From Micromonospora sp. HM5-17 (lineage in GTDB: Bacteria > Actinomycetota > Actinomycetes > Mycobacteriales > Micromonosporaceae), in assembly GCF_003762835.1 (NCBI RefSeq), contig NZ_RJWA01000002.1:496001-560000 (forward strand): a DNA stretch of 64,000 bases, read 5' to 3'. The translations under genes and the position numbers were made by a program. Of the stretch, positions 46,120-55,069 are shown piece by piece (position 1 is the stretch's first letter; every line of letters starts with the position of its first letter). The notes beneath the pieces were generated by a model, which saw only the letters and a program-made list of their open reading frames with translations, had not been told where the DNA came from and did not search any database.

Positions 46120-49100
46120 TCAGGCCGGGTACGCCTCGAACTCGTAGATCCGCGCCGCGCGGTCGCTGTCACTGGTGGGGGTGAGAACGTTCAGCCGGAG
46201 GTAGCGGGCGGTGACCGGGGCGATGGTGTGGGTGGTGACGCTGGCCGTGTTGCCCCGCACCGAGACCCGGGTGGTCCAGGTCGTGCCGTCGGTGCTGGTC
46301 TGGATGTCGAAGTCGCGGGTGTTCCAGGTGGGGTTCTCGCCGCCCGCGCCCGCGTGCCGGACCACGAAACGCCCGACGGTTGTCGCGGCGCCGAGGTCGA
46401 CCCGCCACCACCGGGTGCTGCCGAGTGAGCACCACTTGTCGGCGTTACCACCGGTCACGGAGCCGTTGACCGCCTTCTCGGGACCCTCGGTCGGGGCGCA
46501 GGCGCTGTCCGCGGTCGCCGGTTTGTGCAGCGCCAGGTTGCCGCCGCCCCCGGCGCGCCGGTTCTCGAACTCCGCCGTCCAGTACGCGGTCCGGTCCAGG
46601 TACGCGGTCTCGGCGGCGGCGCCGGTCCGCCCGTACGCGCCCTCGTAGCTCAGGTAGCCGTGGCCCGCCGGGGGCGTGCTGCGCGCCGGTTCGATGGTCG
46701 AGCCCTCGTGCCACTCGTTGAACGAGGTCACCGACACCCAGGTGGGCAGGCCGCCGGTGGCCGGGTCCAGGGCGTTGCGCCACTGGAGGTCGTACGTGGC
46801 GCCGTTCGCCCGGTCCAGCGTCGGCGTGGTGTTGCCGATCACCGCCCGGTCGTCGATGTACCCGGGCCCGACCGAGGGTGCCCAGATCAGGTTGTTGGCC
46901 TTGGCGTACGTGGCGGCCTGGGCCCAGCCGGGCGCGGTGGCTCCGGCGATGGCGTCGTAGGTGTACATGCCGGAGAAGCCGGCGATCCTGGTGGTGTCGG
47001 TGGTCTGGGCGAGGATGATGTTCGTCCCGTTGACCTGGTTCAACGCCGACCAGTCCGAGATGTCGAGGCTCTGGAAGACGTAGAACACCGGCCGGTTGCC
47101 GTGCGTGGCGTCCCGGTAGAAGGCCGGGTGGGCACCGTACCGGTTGTTGAGGTAGGTGATGTCCGCGACGGTGGACGCCGCGGTCCGGCCGGCGTACGGC
47201 TCCATGTGCCAGGCCACCTTGATGCCCTGTTGCTGGGCGGCGTCGAGCACGCCCGTGGCGAGCTGGTCCTCGTAGGAGTTCTGGCCCCACCAGCTGTAGA
47301 CGATGACGCCGGCTCCGGACTGCCGGATCCAGCGCATGTGCTGGGCCACCACACCGGTGAGGTCGCCCGAGTCGTACGCGCCGAGGGTCGGGTAGAAGTT
47401 GGCGCCGATGTCCTCTGGTGGGGTGTGGTTGCCCTGCTGCCAGTGCCGCCACTGCCCGTGGCGGGACGGGTTGCCGTACCAGGCGTAGTAGAAGAGGTGG
47501 ACGTTGGGCGAGAGCGCCGGCAGCGGCTGCGGGTCGGCGTCGCCGCCGGTGAGGGTGAAGCTGTCGATGTCGAGGAGTCCGCCGGTGCCGGTGCCGGTGA
47601 AGACGAGGTAGAGGGGTCCGGATCCGGGGGTGAGGGGGGTGGTGACGGTGGTGTAGGTGCCGTAGCCGCCGGTGTTGGGGACGGTGACGGATCCGAGTTG
47701 GGGGCCGGTGGGTGAGGTGGTGCGGATGTGGATGGTGCCGCCGTTTCCGCCGGAGGAGACGCGGGCGGTGAAGCCGGTGCGGCCGGTGGGGTTGGTGGAG
47801 GCGTAGGCGAGCCAGTCTCCGTCGTCGATGTAGCCGACGCGTTGGCCGCCGTGGGCGTTGGGGTCGGCGACGATCTGGGTGCCGGACTGGGAGGTGAACG
47901 ACTCGGCCTCGATCTGACCCCCCGGCTGCGGCGGCGTACCGCCGAGCGTGAACGAGTCCACGTCGTACAGGGCCCCGCTGCCCCCGGTGAAGACCAGATA
48001 CAGCGTGGTGGTGCCGGCCGGTGCGTTCGTCACCGGGCCGCCGACCGTGGTGAACGTGTCCCAGGAGCCGGTGACCGGCACCGTGGCCGACCCGAGCAGC
48101 GGTCCGGTGGGGGAGCCGGCGCGCAGCGACAGTGTGCCACCCGCACCGGCCGAGGAGACACGGGCGGTGAACGACGTGACGCCGGCCAGCGCGTACGGGG
48201 TGAAGCTGACCCAGTCCCCGTTGTGGATCTCGCCGACGGTCCGGCCCCCCTCGGCCGACGTCTTGGCGAACGTCAGGACGCCGGACTGGGCTCCGAAGTG
48301 CTCGGCCTGCCGGTGCCGGGGCTGGGTGATGTGCTGCCTGTGGGTGGTGACCCCGCCGTTGTCGGTGTACTCGGCATCCCAGACCCCGAAGATGTTGGCG
48401 GCGGCGTCGTGTTCGCCGTCGACCGGCACCGTGATCGTGCCGGAGCAGCCGTTCCGTTCGGTGATCTCGTGCGCGTGGCTGTCGTGCCCGAGCAGGTACG
48501 TCATCGTCACCCGGTCACAGTCGATCGTGCCGTCCTCCGGGTCGGTCACCCTGATCTCGAACGGCACGGTGTCGCCGAACGAGAAGGGCTGCCCGTCGGC
48601 GGGAGCGACGATGGTGACCGTCGGGGCGGTGTTGCCGACCGTGATCTGCAGTCTCGACGTGCCGGTCGCGCCCTGCGGGTGGCGGACGGTCAGCGTCGCG
48701 GTGTACGTGCCGTTCGTGGTGTACGTCTTCGTCGGGTTGGCCGCGGTCGAGCTGGTGCCGTCGCCGAACGCCCAGGAGTAGGTCAGCGCGTCGCCGTCGG
48801 GATCCATGGAGCCGGCCGAGGAGAAGGCCACGGTCAGCGGGGCGGGACCCGACGTCCGGTCCGCGCTGGCCCGCGCCACCGGCGCCCGGTTGCGGTTGCC
48901 GATGTACTCGATCCGATACAGGGCGGAGTTGGCGTCGCCGTTGCCGAAGCCCGCGCCGTAGTCGAGGACGTAGAGGGCGCCGTCCGGGCCGAACGCCATG
49001 TCCATCACCTGCGTGCCGTGCCACGGGAAGCTGTCGATCGTTCCGGCCGAGCCGTCGGCGTTGACGTGCACCGGTTTGATCCAGCGGCGGCCGAACTCGC

Positions 49101-50508
49101 CGGCGAAGAACAGACCGTCGAAGTCGGCCGGGAACCTGACCGGCGAGGGGTTGGCCGGGTCGTACCGGTAGACCGGCCCGCCCATCGGCGACTCCGAACC
49201 GCCGCCGAACTCGGGCGGCGAGCCGGCGTCGCCGCCGTACCGGATCCAGCTGGGGCGGGCCGGGGGCAGGGTGGTCTGGCCGGTGTTGCGGAACGAGTTG
49301 TTGGTCGGCCCGCCGGCGCAGTCGAACTTCGGCCCGGTGCTGTTGGTGGCGAAGTTCCACTCGTTGTACGTCTCGGCGAGGGTGTTGGTGCCGGTGCAGT
49401 ACGGCCAGCCGTAGTTGCCGGGCGAGGTGATCCGGTTGAACTCGACCTGCCCGCTCGGTCCCCGGTTCGGATCGGAGGTGCCGGCGTCCGGGCCGTAGTC
49501 GCCGACGTAGACGATCCCGGTCGCCCGGTCGACGCTCATCCGGAACGGGTTACGGAAGCCCATCGCGTAGATCTCGGGCCGGGTGTTCGGGGTGCCCTGC
49601 GGGAAGAGGTTCCCGGCCGGGATCGAGTACGAGCCGTCGGCGTTCACCCTGATCCGGAGGATCTTGCCGCGTAGGTCGTTGGTGTTCGCCGAGGTCCGCT
49701 GCGCGTCGAACGCGGGGTTGCGGTCGGTCCGCTCGTCGATCGGGGCGTAGCTGGCCGAGTCGAACGGGTTGGTGTCGTCCCCGGTGGAGAGATAGAGGTT
49801 GCCGTCGGCGTCGAAGTCGATGTCTCCGCCGACGTGACAGCACATGCCCCGGTCGGCGGGCACCTCCAGGACCACCCGCTCGCTGGCCGGGTCCAGGCGC
49901 CAGTCGGGGGTGAGGGTGAAGCGGGACAGCCGGTTGACGCCGCGCCAGGTCGCCCAGGTGGCGTCGGTGCCGGTCGCCGGGGCGTCACCGCCCGGGGTGG
50001 AGAGTGGCGGCGCGTAGTACAGGTAGATGTGCCGGTTGGTGGCGAAGCCCGGGTCGGCCGCGACGCCCTGGAGCCCCTCCTCGTCGTGGGTGTAGACGGG
50101 AAGGGTACCGACGACGGTCGTCGTGCCGTTCGCGTCGGTGCGGCGGAGGGTGCCGTTGCGCGCGGTGTGCAGCACCGACCGGTCCGGCAGTACGGCCAGG
50201 GCCATCGGCTCGCCCGTCTCGGCGACTCCCTTGGCGAGTTCGACCTGCTGGAACGCGGCTGGGTCAACCGGATGGGCGGCGGCGGGGGAGGCGGGGAGCA
50301 CCGCGGCACCCGACCAGGTCACCAGGGCGGCGGTGAGGGCGAGGGCGCGTCGCGCGACGCCGGCCACCGGGGTCTTGGACGGGTCGTGGCCGTTTGGCAG
50401 GTCGTGCCGAGCGGGTGGGTGCGGGTTTCCGGGCAGTGGCTGGTGTACGGGCGGGGGCTGGTGTGCGGGCAGCGGGTGGGCCCTGCCCGGGCGGCGGTTT
50501 CTGGGCAT
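46120..50508 (-). CDS. Giant secreted multidomain protein: GSDH + PKD + two CBM6-like + GH99 + CBM32
   Basis: 1462 residues. After a signal (RRALALTAALVTWSGAAVLPASPAAAHP) come a glucose/sorbosone dehydrogenase-like propeller (about 70-530; DEEGLQGVAADPGFATN, CHVGGDIDFDADGNLYLSTGDDTNPF), a PKD domain (about 533-625), and two CBM6-like modules (about 736-855 and 866-990). A GH99 barrel follows (about 996-1316; HLFYYAWYGNPSRHGQW, WHMEPYAGR, SVTSFNEWHEGSTIEP with catalytic Glu), then an F5/8-type C/CBM32 domain. GH99 enzymes cut alpha-mannans internally. The start is ATG 50508, with AAGAGGAG nine bases upstream. The second CBM6-like segment (47540-47900) has a distinct base composition, suggesting domain swapping. 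It is likely controlled by the nearby LacI-type operators. Confidence 0.92.
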   Translation of the reverse strand: MPRNRRPGRAHPLPAHQPPPVHQPLPGNPHPPARHDLPNGHDPSKTPVAGVARRALALTAALVTWSGAAVLPASPAAAHPVDPAAFQQVELAKGVAETGEPMALAVLPDRSVLHTARNGTLRRTDANGTTTVVGTLPVYTHDEEGLQGVAADPGFATNRHIYLYYAPPLSTPGGDAPATGTDATWATWRGVNRLSRFTLTPDWRLDPASERVVLEVPADRGMCCHVGGDIDFDADGNLYLSTGDDTNPFDSASYAPIDERTDRNPAFDAQRTSANTNDLRGKILRIRVNADGSYSIPAGNLFPQGTPNTRPEIYAMGFRNPFRMSVDRATGIVYVGDYGPDAGTSDPNRGPSGQVEFNRITSPGNYGWPYCTGTNTLAETYNEWNFATNSTGPKFDCAGGPTNNSFRNTGQTTLPPARPSWIRYGGDAGSPPEFGGGSESPMGGPVYRYDPANPSPVRFPADFDGLFFAGEFGRRWIKPVHVNADGSAGTIDSFPWHGTQVMDMAFGPDGALYVLDYGAGFGNGDANSALYRIEYIGNRNRAPVARASADRTSGPAPLTVAFSSAGSMDPDGDALTYSWAFGDGTSSTAANPTKTYTTNGTYTATLTVRHPQGATGTSRLQITVGNTAPTVTIVAPADGQPFSFGDTVPFEIRVTDPEDGTIDCDRVTMTYLLGHDSHAHEITERNGCSGTITVPVDGEHDAAANIFGVWDAEYTDNGGVTTHRQHITQPRHRQAEHFGAQSGVLTFAKTSAEGGRTVGEIHNGDWVSFTPYALAGVTSFTARVSSAGAGGTLSLRAGSPTGPLLGSATVPVTGSWDTFTTVGGPVTNAPAGTTTLYLVFTGGSGALYDVDSFTLGGTPPQPGGQIEAESFTSQSGTQIVADPNAHGGQRVGYIDDGDWLAYASTNPTGRTGFTARVSSGGNGGTIHIRTTSPTGPQLGSVTVPNTGGYGTYTTVTTPLTPGSGPLYLVFTGTGTGGLLDIDSFTLTGGDADPQPLPALSPNVHLFYYAWYGNPSRHGQWRHWQQGNHTPPEDIGANFYPTLGAYDSGDLTGVVAQHMRWIRQSGAGVIVYSWWGQNSYEDQLATGVLDAAQQQGIKVAWHMEPYAGRTAASTVADITYLNNRYGAHPAFYRDATHGNRPVFYVFQSLDISDWSALNQVNGTNIILAQTTDTTRIAGFSGMYTYDAIAGATAPGWAQAATYAKANNLIWAPSVGPGYIDDRAVIGNTTPTLDRANGATYDLQWRNALDPATGGLPTWVSVTSFNEWHEGSTIEPARSTPPAGHGYLSYEGAYGRTGAAAETAYLDRTAYWTAEFENRRAGGGGNLALHKPATADSACAPTEGPEKAVNGSVTGGNADKWCSLGSTRWWRVDLGAATTVGRFVVRHAGAGGENPTWNTRDFDIQTSTDGTTWTTRVSVRGNTASVTTHTIAPVTARYLRLNVLTPTSDSDRAARIYEFEAYPA

Positions 50509-50663
50509 GCGGGAGCACTCCTCTTGCCGGCCGCGAGGCCACCGGCCGCGGCGCGGCGGGACGGGGAGGACGGGAGGCACGGGGACGGAAGGGAGACGAG
50601 CGGTGGGGGGTGTGGAACGGGGTGGTGGGGTGGCAGGCTCGACCGTCGGGTTTCGTGGCGATG

Positions 50664-50692
50664 ACCATACAAAGGTGAACTCGTTAATGCAA
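50664..50692 (-). promoter_or_regulatory. Probable sigma-70-type promoter of the GH99 gene
   Basis: On the minus strand, TTGCAT (50692-50687) and TATGGT (50669-50664) are separated by 17 bp in an AT-rich patch unusual for this window. They lie about 150 bp before the GH99 start and read towards it. Confidence 0.55.
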
Positions 50693-50964
50693 CAATCTCG
50701 ATTCTTTTTGAAAGAACCGAGCTGTTGCCTGCAAGTTGCGTACTCGGCCTGCTGGGTCGGGGGACGCGTCCCGGATGTGTCGCCGTCGGACCGCGACAGG
50801 ACGGCGTCGTCGACTCGCCGGGGGCGGGCGGCGCCCGCGCGGCAGCCGGACACCCGAGATGTCGCCCGCGTGTCCACATGGGAGTTACCTCCTCTCCGTT
50901 ACCCGCACGCGGCCGATCGCCGGGTGACGTCGGGGCGCCGGCGATGTCCGGCGGGTCGGGGTGG

Positions 50965-50984
50965 GCGAGAGAGCGCTCTCTCGC
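50965..50984. promoter_or_regulatory. LacI-type operator palindrome, site 1
   Basis: GCGAGAGAGCGCTCTCTCGC is a perfect 20-bp palindrome. Its core AGAGAGCGCTCTCT is identical to the site before the GH16 gene. LacI-family regulators of glycan utilisation in actinomycetes bind such CG-centred palindromes. It lies upstream of the GH99 gene and just past the DUF305 gene. Confidence 0.75.
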
Positions 50985-51077
50985 ATCGGGCGCCGGATGG
51001 CCGACCCGTTTCCGGACCGGCAGGGCGAGGTGCCGGTGGACCCCGGGGGGCGCCCGCGACCCGCGCCGCCCGCCGGT

Positions 51078-51722
51078 TCACGGCCCCGGCGTGACCGTCG
51101 CCGGCAGCAGTCGGTCCAGATGACTGCGCTGGCCGGCTCGGGTCCGTTCGATCTCGGCGGCGATCGCCCGGGTGACCGGCTCGGTGCCGTGCTCCCGCTC
51201 GGCCCGGGCGAGCCGGACCGACTGGTCCAGGTGGGCCCGGGCCAGCGTGGCGAAGAGCTCGGCCGCGGCCCGGCCGGTGGCGCGCCGTACCTCGGCGAGC
51301 TGCGCCGCCGTCGCCATCCCCGGCATGTCGTGACCCTCGTGCGGGTTCGTCGTGGGGCCGCCGGACCGCTCGTGCAGGCCATGCAGTCGGGGCAGCACGG
51401 CGCGGTGGTCCGCCGCGATCCGTCCGGCGAGCACGACCAGCTCCGGGTCGGTGAGCCGACCCGGGACGAGGTCGAGGACCCGGAGGAACCGCTCGTCCAT
51501 CGCGATGGCGAGCTGGAGCCAGGCGGTGTCCGTACCGCTGAAGCCGCCGGGTGTGGTCGGGGCCGCGGTCGGTCCCCCGTCGGCGACCACCGACGGAGGG
51601 CCGACCGTGGTCACCGGCGACGGGTCGCCGGTACGCGGCGGGTCGCTTCCGGCGCCACCGCAGCCGGCGAGGGCGAGCACCAGCAGCGCGCCGAGCAGGG
51701 GTCGTGGAGGCCGAACCGGCAT
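51078..51722 (-). CDS. DUF305 lipoprotein
   Basis: About 214 residues. The lipoprotein signal is LLGALLVLALAGCGG (lipobox Cys near residue 20). The mature protein has two helical halves of DUF305 type: TAWLQLAIAMDERFLRVLDL to AADHRAVLPRL, and MATAAQLAEVRRATGRAAAELFATLARAHLDQSVRLA. A Met/His patch, HEGHDMPGM, lies between them. DUF305 proteins are ferritin-like helical bundles, often metal-associated, with no settled function. ATG 51722 has GGAGG close upstream. A half-palindrome of the LacI type precedes the gene, so it may share control with the hydrolases. Confidence 0.8.
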   Translation of the reverse strand: MPVRPPRPLLGALLVLALAGCGGAGSDPPRTGDPSPVTTVGPPSVVADGGPTAAPTTPGGFSGTDTAWLQLAIAMDERFLRVLDLVPGRLTDPELVVLAGRIAADHRAVLPRLHGLHERSGGPTTNPHEGHDMPGMATAAQLAEVRRATGRAAAELFATLARAHLDQSVRLARAEREHGTEPVTRAIAAEIERTRAGQRSHLDRLLPATVTPGP

Positions 51723-51745
51723 GGGTCCTCCCGAGGGCCGGGGGC

Positions 51746-51759
51746 GTGGAGCGCTCTCT
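51746..51759. promoter_or_regulatory. Degenerate LacI-type operator
   Basis: GTGGAGCGCTCTCT matches the 14-bp palindrome AGAGAGCGCTCTCT fully in the right half and at four of seven positions in the left half. It lies 24 bp upstream of the DUF305 start. Confidence 0.4.
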
Positions 51760-51855
51760 GCCGGCTCGCCGTGGTCTCCGTCGGCGACGTCCCGCTCGGA
51801 TCTCCGGCAAAACCGGCATTGACACATCCACATGTACGGGTTCAGAGTAGCGGTC

Positions 51856-51869
51856 AGAGAGCGCTCTCT
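51856..51869. promoter_or_regulatory. LacI-type operator palindrome, site 2 (GH16 promoter region)
   Basis: AGAGAGCGCTCTCT is a perfect 14-bp palindrome 56 bp before the GH16 start and between it and the divergent DUF305 gene. It has the same core as the site at 50965-50984. A LacI-family gene lies at the end of the same cluster. Confidence 0.75.
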
Positions 51870-51925
51870 CGACACCACACCGCGATCGCACCCGTCCCCC
51901 GCCACCCCCACCACAAGGAGTACCG

Positions 51926-53683
51926 ATGCATCGGGCCGTCCCACCGCCCGGCGCTCCGCCGCATCCACCCCGCCGCCGTGGCCGACTCCAACTCGCCACG
52001 CTCGCGGCCGCCCTGGCCGGCCTGCTCGGCGGCTACCTGGTCGTCGCCGCCGGCCCGGCCGGGGCGGCCGTCACCCTGCTGTCCCAGGGGCGTCCGGCGA
52101 CCGCCTCCTCCGTCGAGTCCGCCGCCTTCCCCGCGTCGGCCGCGGTCGACGGTGACCCGGGCACACGCTGGTCGAGCGCCTTCGCCGACCCCCAGTGGCT
52201 CGAGGTGGACCTCGGCCGGTCCGTGCCGGTCAGCCGGGTCGTCCTCACCTGGGAGACCGCCTACGCCCGCGCATTCACCATCCAGATCTCCACCGACGGC
52301 ACCGCCTGGACCACGGTGCACACCACCACCGAAGGCACCGGCGGGATCCAGGATCTCGCCGTCTCCGGCACCGGCCGGTACGTCCGGCTCCACGCCACCG
52401 CGCGCGCCACCCCGTGGGGTGTCTCGCTCTGGGAGTTCCAGGTGTACGGCGACCCGGACGCCGGCCCGACCACCCCGCCGGGCACCACGCCACCCGGTGA
52501 GGACGTCCTGTTGTCGTACGGCAAGCCCGCGGTCGCCTCGTCGAGCCAGCACGACGGCAACTGCTGGGAGTGCACGCCGGCCCGCGCCTTCGACAACGAC
52601 CCGGCGACCCGCTGGGCCACCAGCAGCACCACCGGTTGGGTCGACCCGGGCTGGATCTACGTCGACCTGGGCGCCACCGCCACGATCCGGCGGGTCGTCC
52701 TTCAGTGGGACCCGGCGTACGCCACGGCGTACCAGATCCAGGTGTCGTCGGACGCCTCCACCTGGAGCACGATCTACTCCACCACCACGGGCCGGGGTTT
52801 CGTGGAGACGCTGAGCGTCAACGGCACCGGCCGGTACGTGCGGATGTACGGCACCGCCCGGGGCAGCCCGTACGGCTACTCGCTCTGGGAGTTCCGCGTC
52901 TACGGCAGCGGCGGCAACCCGACCCCGCCGCCGCCCCAGCCACCGGACCCGACCTTCCCCGCCACCCGACTGGTCTTCAGCGACGAGTTCAACGGCCCGG
53001 CGGGCGCCAAGCCCGACCCGACAAAGTGGACGATCGATCCGGGTACCGGGCAGAACAACGAGCTCCAGTACTACACGAACAACGAGAACGCGCAGATGGA
53101 CGGCGCCGGCTCGCTGGTGCTGGAGGCCCGGCGTGAGAGCGCCGGCGGCCGGGAGTACACCTCGCACCGGATGAACACCGGCACCAAGTTCCACGTCCAG
53201 TACGGCCGGATCGAGGCGCGGATCCGGGTGCCGAAGGGCAATGGCCTGTGGCCGGCGTTCTGGATGATGGGTGCCGACTTCCTCACCGGCCGGCCGTGGC
53301 CGTACAACGGCGAGATCGACATCATGGAGGTCCTCGGCCGCAACACCCTCGAGGGCTACTCCACGTTGCACGCCCCGGCCTACCACGGCGGTGGCGGCTA
53401 CGGCCAGCGCTATCCCGCGCCGGGCGGGGTGGATCTCTCCGCCGGCTTCCACGTCTGGGCGGTCGAGTGGGACAGCCGGGGCATGCGGTTCTCGCTCGAC
53501 GGCCAGACGGTCTTCGTCGCCGACAAGGCCATGGTCGAGGCGACCCGCGGACCGTGGGTCTTCGACCACCCCTTCTACCTCATCCTCAACCTCGCGGTCG
53601 GCGGTGACTTCCCCGGACCGGTGGACGGCACCACGCCGTTCCCGTCGCGGATGTACGTCGACTACGTCCGGGTCTACCAGTAG
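51926..53683 (+). CDS. Secreted GH16 glucanase with two N-terminal CBM32 (F5/8 type C) domains
   Basis: 585 residues. An Arg-rich start and hydrophobic signal segment (LATLAAALAGLLGGYLVVAAGPAGAA) are followed by two F5/8-type C domains (about 50-185 and 195-330; DPQWLEVDLG, GRYVRLHATARATPWGVSLWEFQVYG and WIYVDLGATATI) and a Pro-rich linker. The GH16 domain (about 345-585) has the catalytic signature GEIDIMEVLG (two Glu and Asp) and WPAFWMMG. GH16 enzymes of this type cut beta-1,3 or mixed-linked glucans, laminarin-like. ATG 51926 follows CAAGGAG. It is first in a unit with the DUF1996 gene (8-bp gap) and lies behind a LacI-type operator. Confidence 0.93.
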   Translation: MHRAVPPPGAPPHPPRRRGRLQLATLAAALAGLLGGYLVVAAGPAGAAVTLLSQGRPATASSVESAAFPASAAVDGDPGTRWSSAFADPQWLEVDLGRSVPVSRVVLTWETAYARAFTIQISTDGTAWTTVHTTTEGTGGIQDLAVSGTGRYVRLHATARATPWGVSLWEFQVYGDPDAGPTTPPGTTPPGEDVLLSYGKPAVASSSQHDGNCWECTPARAFDNDPATRWATSSTTGWVDPGWIYVDLGATATIRRVVLQWDPAYATAYQIQVSSDASTWSTIYSTTTGRGFVETLSVNGTGRYVRMYGTARGSPYGYSLWEFRVYGSGGNPTPPPPQPPDPTFPATRLVFSDEFNGPAGAKPDPTKWTIDPGTGQNNELQYYTNNENAQMDGAGSLVLEARRESAGGREYTSHRMNTGTKFHVQYGRIEARIRVPKGNGLWPAFWMMGADFLTGRPWPYNGEIDIMEVLGRNTLEGYSTLHAPAYHGGGGYGQRYPAPGGVDLSAGFHVWAVEWDSRGMRFSLDGQTVFVADKAMVEATRGPWVFDHPFYLILNLAVGGDFPGPVDGTTPFPSRMYVDYVRVYQ

Positions 53684-53691
53684 GAGTTCCC

Positions 53692-54981
53692 ATGTACCGG
53701 AGAGTCTTCCGCCGCCGGCCCCGTGCCGTCTCGCTCGCCCTCGCACTCCTCGGCCTGCTCGGCGGTTACGTCGCCATCAACGCCGCCCCGGCCGCGGCCG
53801 CCGACGTCCTGCTCTCGCAGGGCCGCACCACCGTCGCCTCCTCCACCGAGAACGCCGGTACGCCCGCCTCGGCCGCGGTCGACGGCAACCTCGGGACCCG
53901 GTGGTCCAGCGCCTTCGGCGACCCGCAGTGGCTGCAGGTCGACCTGGGGGCCACCGCCACCATCAACCGGGTCGTGCTCCGCTGGGAGGACGCATACGCC
54001 CGAGCCTTCACCATCCAGACGTCGCCGGACGGCACCAACTGGACGACCATCCACACCACGACGAACGGCGGCGGCGGCATCCAGGACCTCGCCGTCTCCG
54101 GCTCCGGCCGGTACGTCCGGCTGTACGCCACGCAGCGGGCCACCCAGTGGGGCGTGTCGCTGTGGGAGTTCGAGGTCCATGGCACCGGTGGCGCGGAACC
54201 GCCGACGCCGCCCGGTGGCCCGATCGTCCGGGTCGCGGAGTTCCTCGCCGACTGCCCGTTCAGCCACCGCCTTCCCGACGACCCGATCGTCTTCCCGAAC
54301 CTGCCGGGCGCCTCGCACATGCACAGCTTCTTCGGCAGCCGGGTGACCAACGCCTACACCAACGTCAGCGACCTGATCGCCGGGGACACCAACTGCAACC
54401 CGGCCGTCGACAAGTCGTCGTACTGGGTTCCCACCCTGTACGCCGACGGCCAGCCGGTCGAGCCGGTTACCGGCGTCTTCTACTACCTGGGCGAGGGGGT
54501 CCGGGACGACGTGATCGCCCGGATCCAGCCGTTCCCGCTCGGGCTGCGGATCGTCGCCGGCAACGCCCTGGCCACCGGTCCGGACGACAGCACCATCTCG
54601 CGCTGGTCCTGCCTGCACCACAACGAGGTCGGTGCGTCGAAGGACTTCGTCACCTGCCCGTCGGACAGCATGCTGGAGTCGTACCTGGACTTTCCGCAGT
54701 GCTGGAACGGCCGCGACCTCGACTCGCCGGACCACAAGAGCCACATGGCGTACCCGGTGAACGGCGACTGCCCGGCCACCCACCCGGTGCCGGTGCCGAA
54801 GCTCCGGCAGGTGCTCCGCTACCCGGTCAACGGCCCGGCGTCGCGGTTCCGCCTGGCGTCGGGCGGCGGGTTCACCATGCACGGTGACTTCTTCAACGCC
54901 TGGCCGGAGGAGGAGCTGGCCCGCCGGGTGCGGGACTGCATCCGCCCCATCATCAAGTGCGGCACCGACGGCCGCCCGTGA
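53692..54981 (+). CDS. Secreted CBM32-DUF1996 protein
   Basis: 429 residues. The signal is SLALALLGLLGGYVAINAAPAAAA. One F5/8-type C domain (about 38-175) is closely similar to the first one of the GH16 neighbour: AGTPASAAVDGNLGTRWSSAF versus its counterpart, and ATQWGVSLWEFEVHG. Then comes a DUF1996 domain (about 185-420) with SHMHSFFGSRVTNAYT, SYWVPTLYADG, WSCLHHNE and GGGFTMHGDFFNAW. DUF1996 occurs in secreted fungal and actinobacterial proteins and has no settled reaction. The shared CBM implies duplication and common targeting to one glycan. It is co-transcribed with the GH16 gene and followed by a strong terminator. Confidence 0.9.
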   Translation: MYRRVFRRRPRAVSLALALLGLLGGYVAINAAPAAAADVLLSQGRTTVASSTENAGTPASAAVDGNLGTRWSSAFGDPQWLQVDLGATATINRVVLRWEDAYARAFTIQTSPDGTNWTTIHTTTNGGGGIQDLAVSGSGRYVRLYATQRATQWGVSLWEFEVHGTGGAEPPTPPGGPIVRVAEFLADCPFSHRLPDDPIVFPNLPGASHMHSFFGSRVTNAYTNVSDLIAGDTNCNPAVDKSSYWVPTLYADGQPVEPVTGVFYYLGEGVRDDVIARIQPFPLGLRIVAGNALATGPDDSTISRWSCLHHNEVGASKDFVTCPSDSMLESYLDFPQCWNGRDLDSPDHKSHMAYPVNGDCPATHPVPVPKLRQVLRYPVNGPASRFRLASGGGFTMHGDFFNAWPEEELARRVRDCIRPIIKCGTDGRP

Positions 54982-54991
54982 CCCACTCCCT

Positions 54992-55021
54992 CCCCGCCGG
55001 CCCGGAACCGGGCCGGCGGGG
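54992..55021 (+). terminator. 14-bp perfect stem terminator after the GH16-DUF1996 unit
   Basis: CCCCGCCGGCCCGG (54992-55005) pairs perfectly with CCGGGCCGGCGGGG (55008-55021) across two bases. The hairpin begins 10 bp after the DUF1996 stop. It separates this unit from the LacI gene. Confidence 0.85.
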
Positions 55022-55056
55022 GACGCGGCCGTCCCTGGCACCGGGCCGCCCGGTGC

Positions 55057-55062
55057 TATAAC
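55057..55062 (+). promoter_or_regulatory. -10 box of a probable leaderless lacI transcript
   Basis: TATAAC ends 7 bp before the LacI ATG at 55070, so transcription would begin at or next to the start codon. No ribosome binding site lies before the ATG. This fits leaderless mRNA, which is frequent in actinomycetes. I saw no good -35 box. Confidence 0.5.
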
Positions 55063-55069
55063 TGGTGCC

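Larger units (their letters stand above)
50509..51077. other. Regulatory intergenic region upstream of the GH99 gene
   Basis: About 570 bp between the DUF305 and GH99 genes, both on the minus strand. It contains an AT-rich promoter zone near 50660-50720 and a 20-bp perfect palindrome at 50965-50984. No gene is supported here. Confidence 0.55.
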
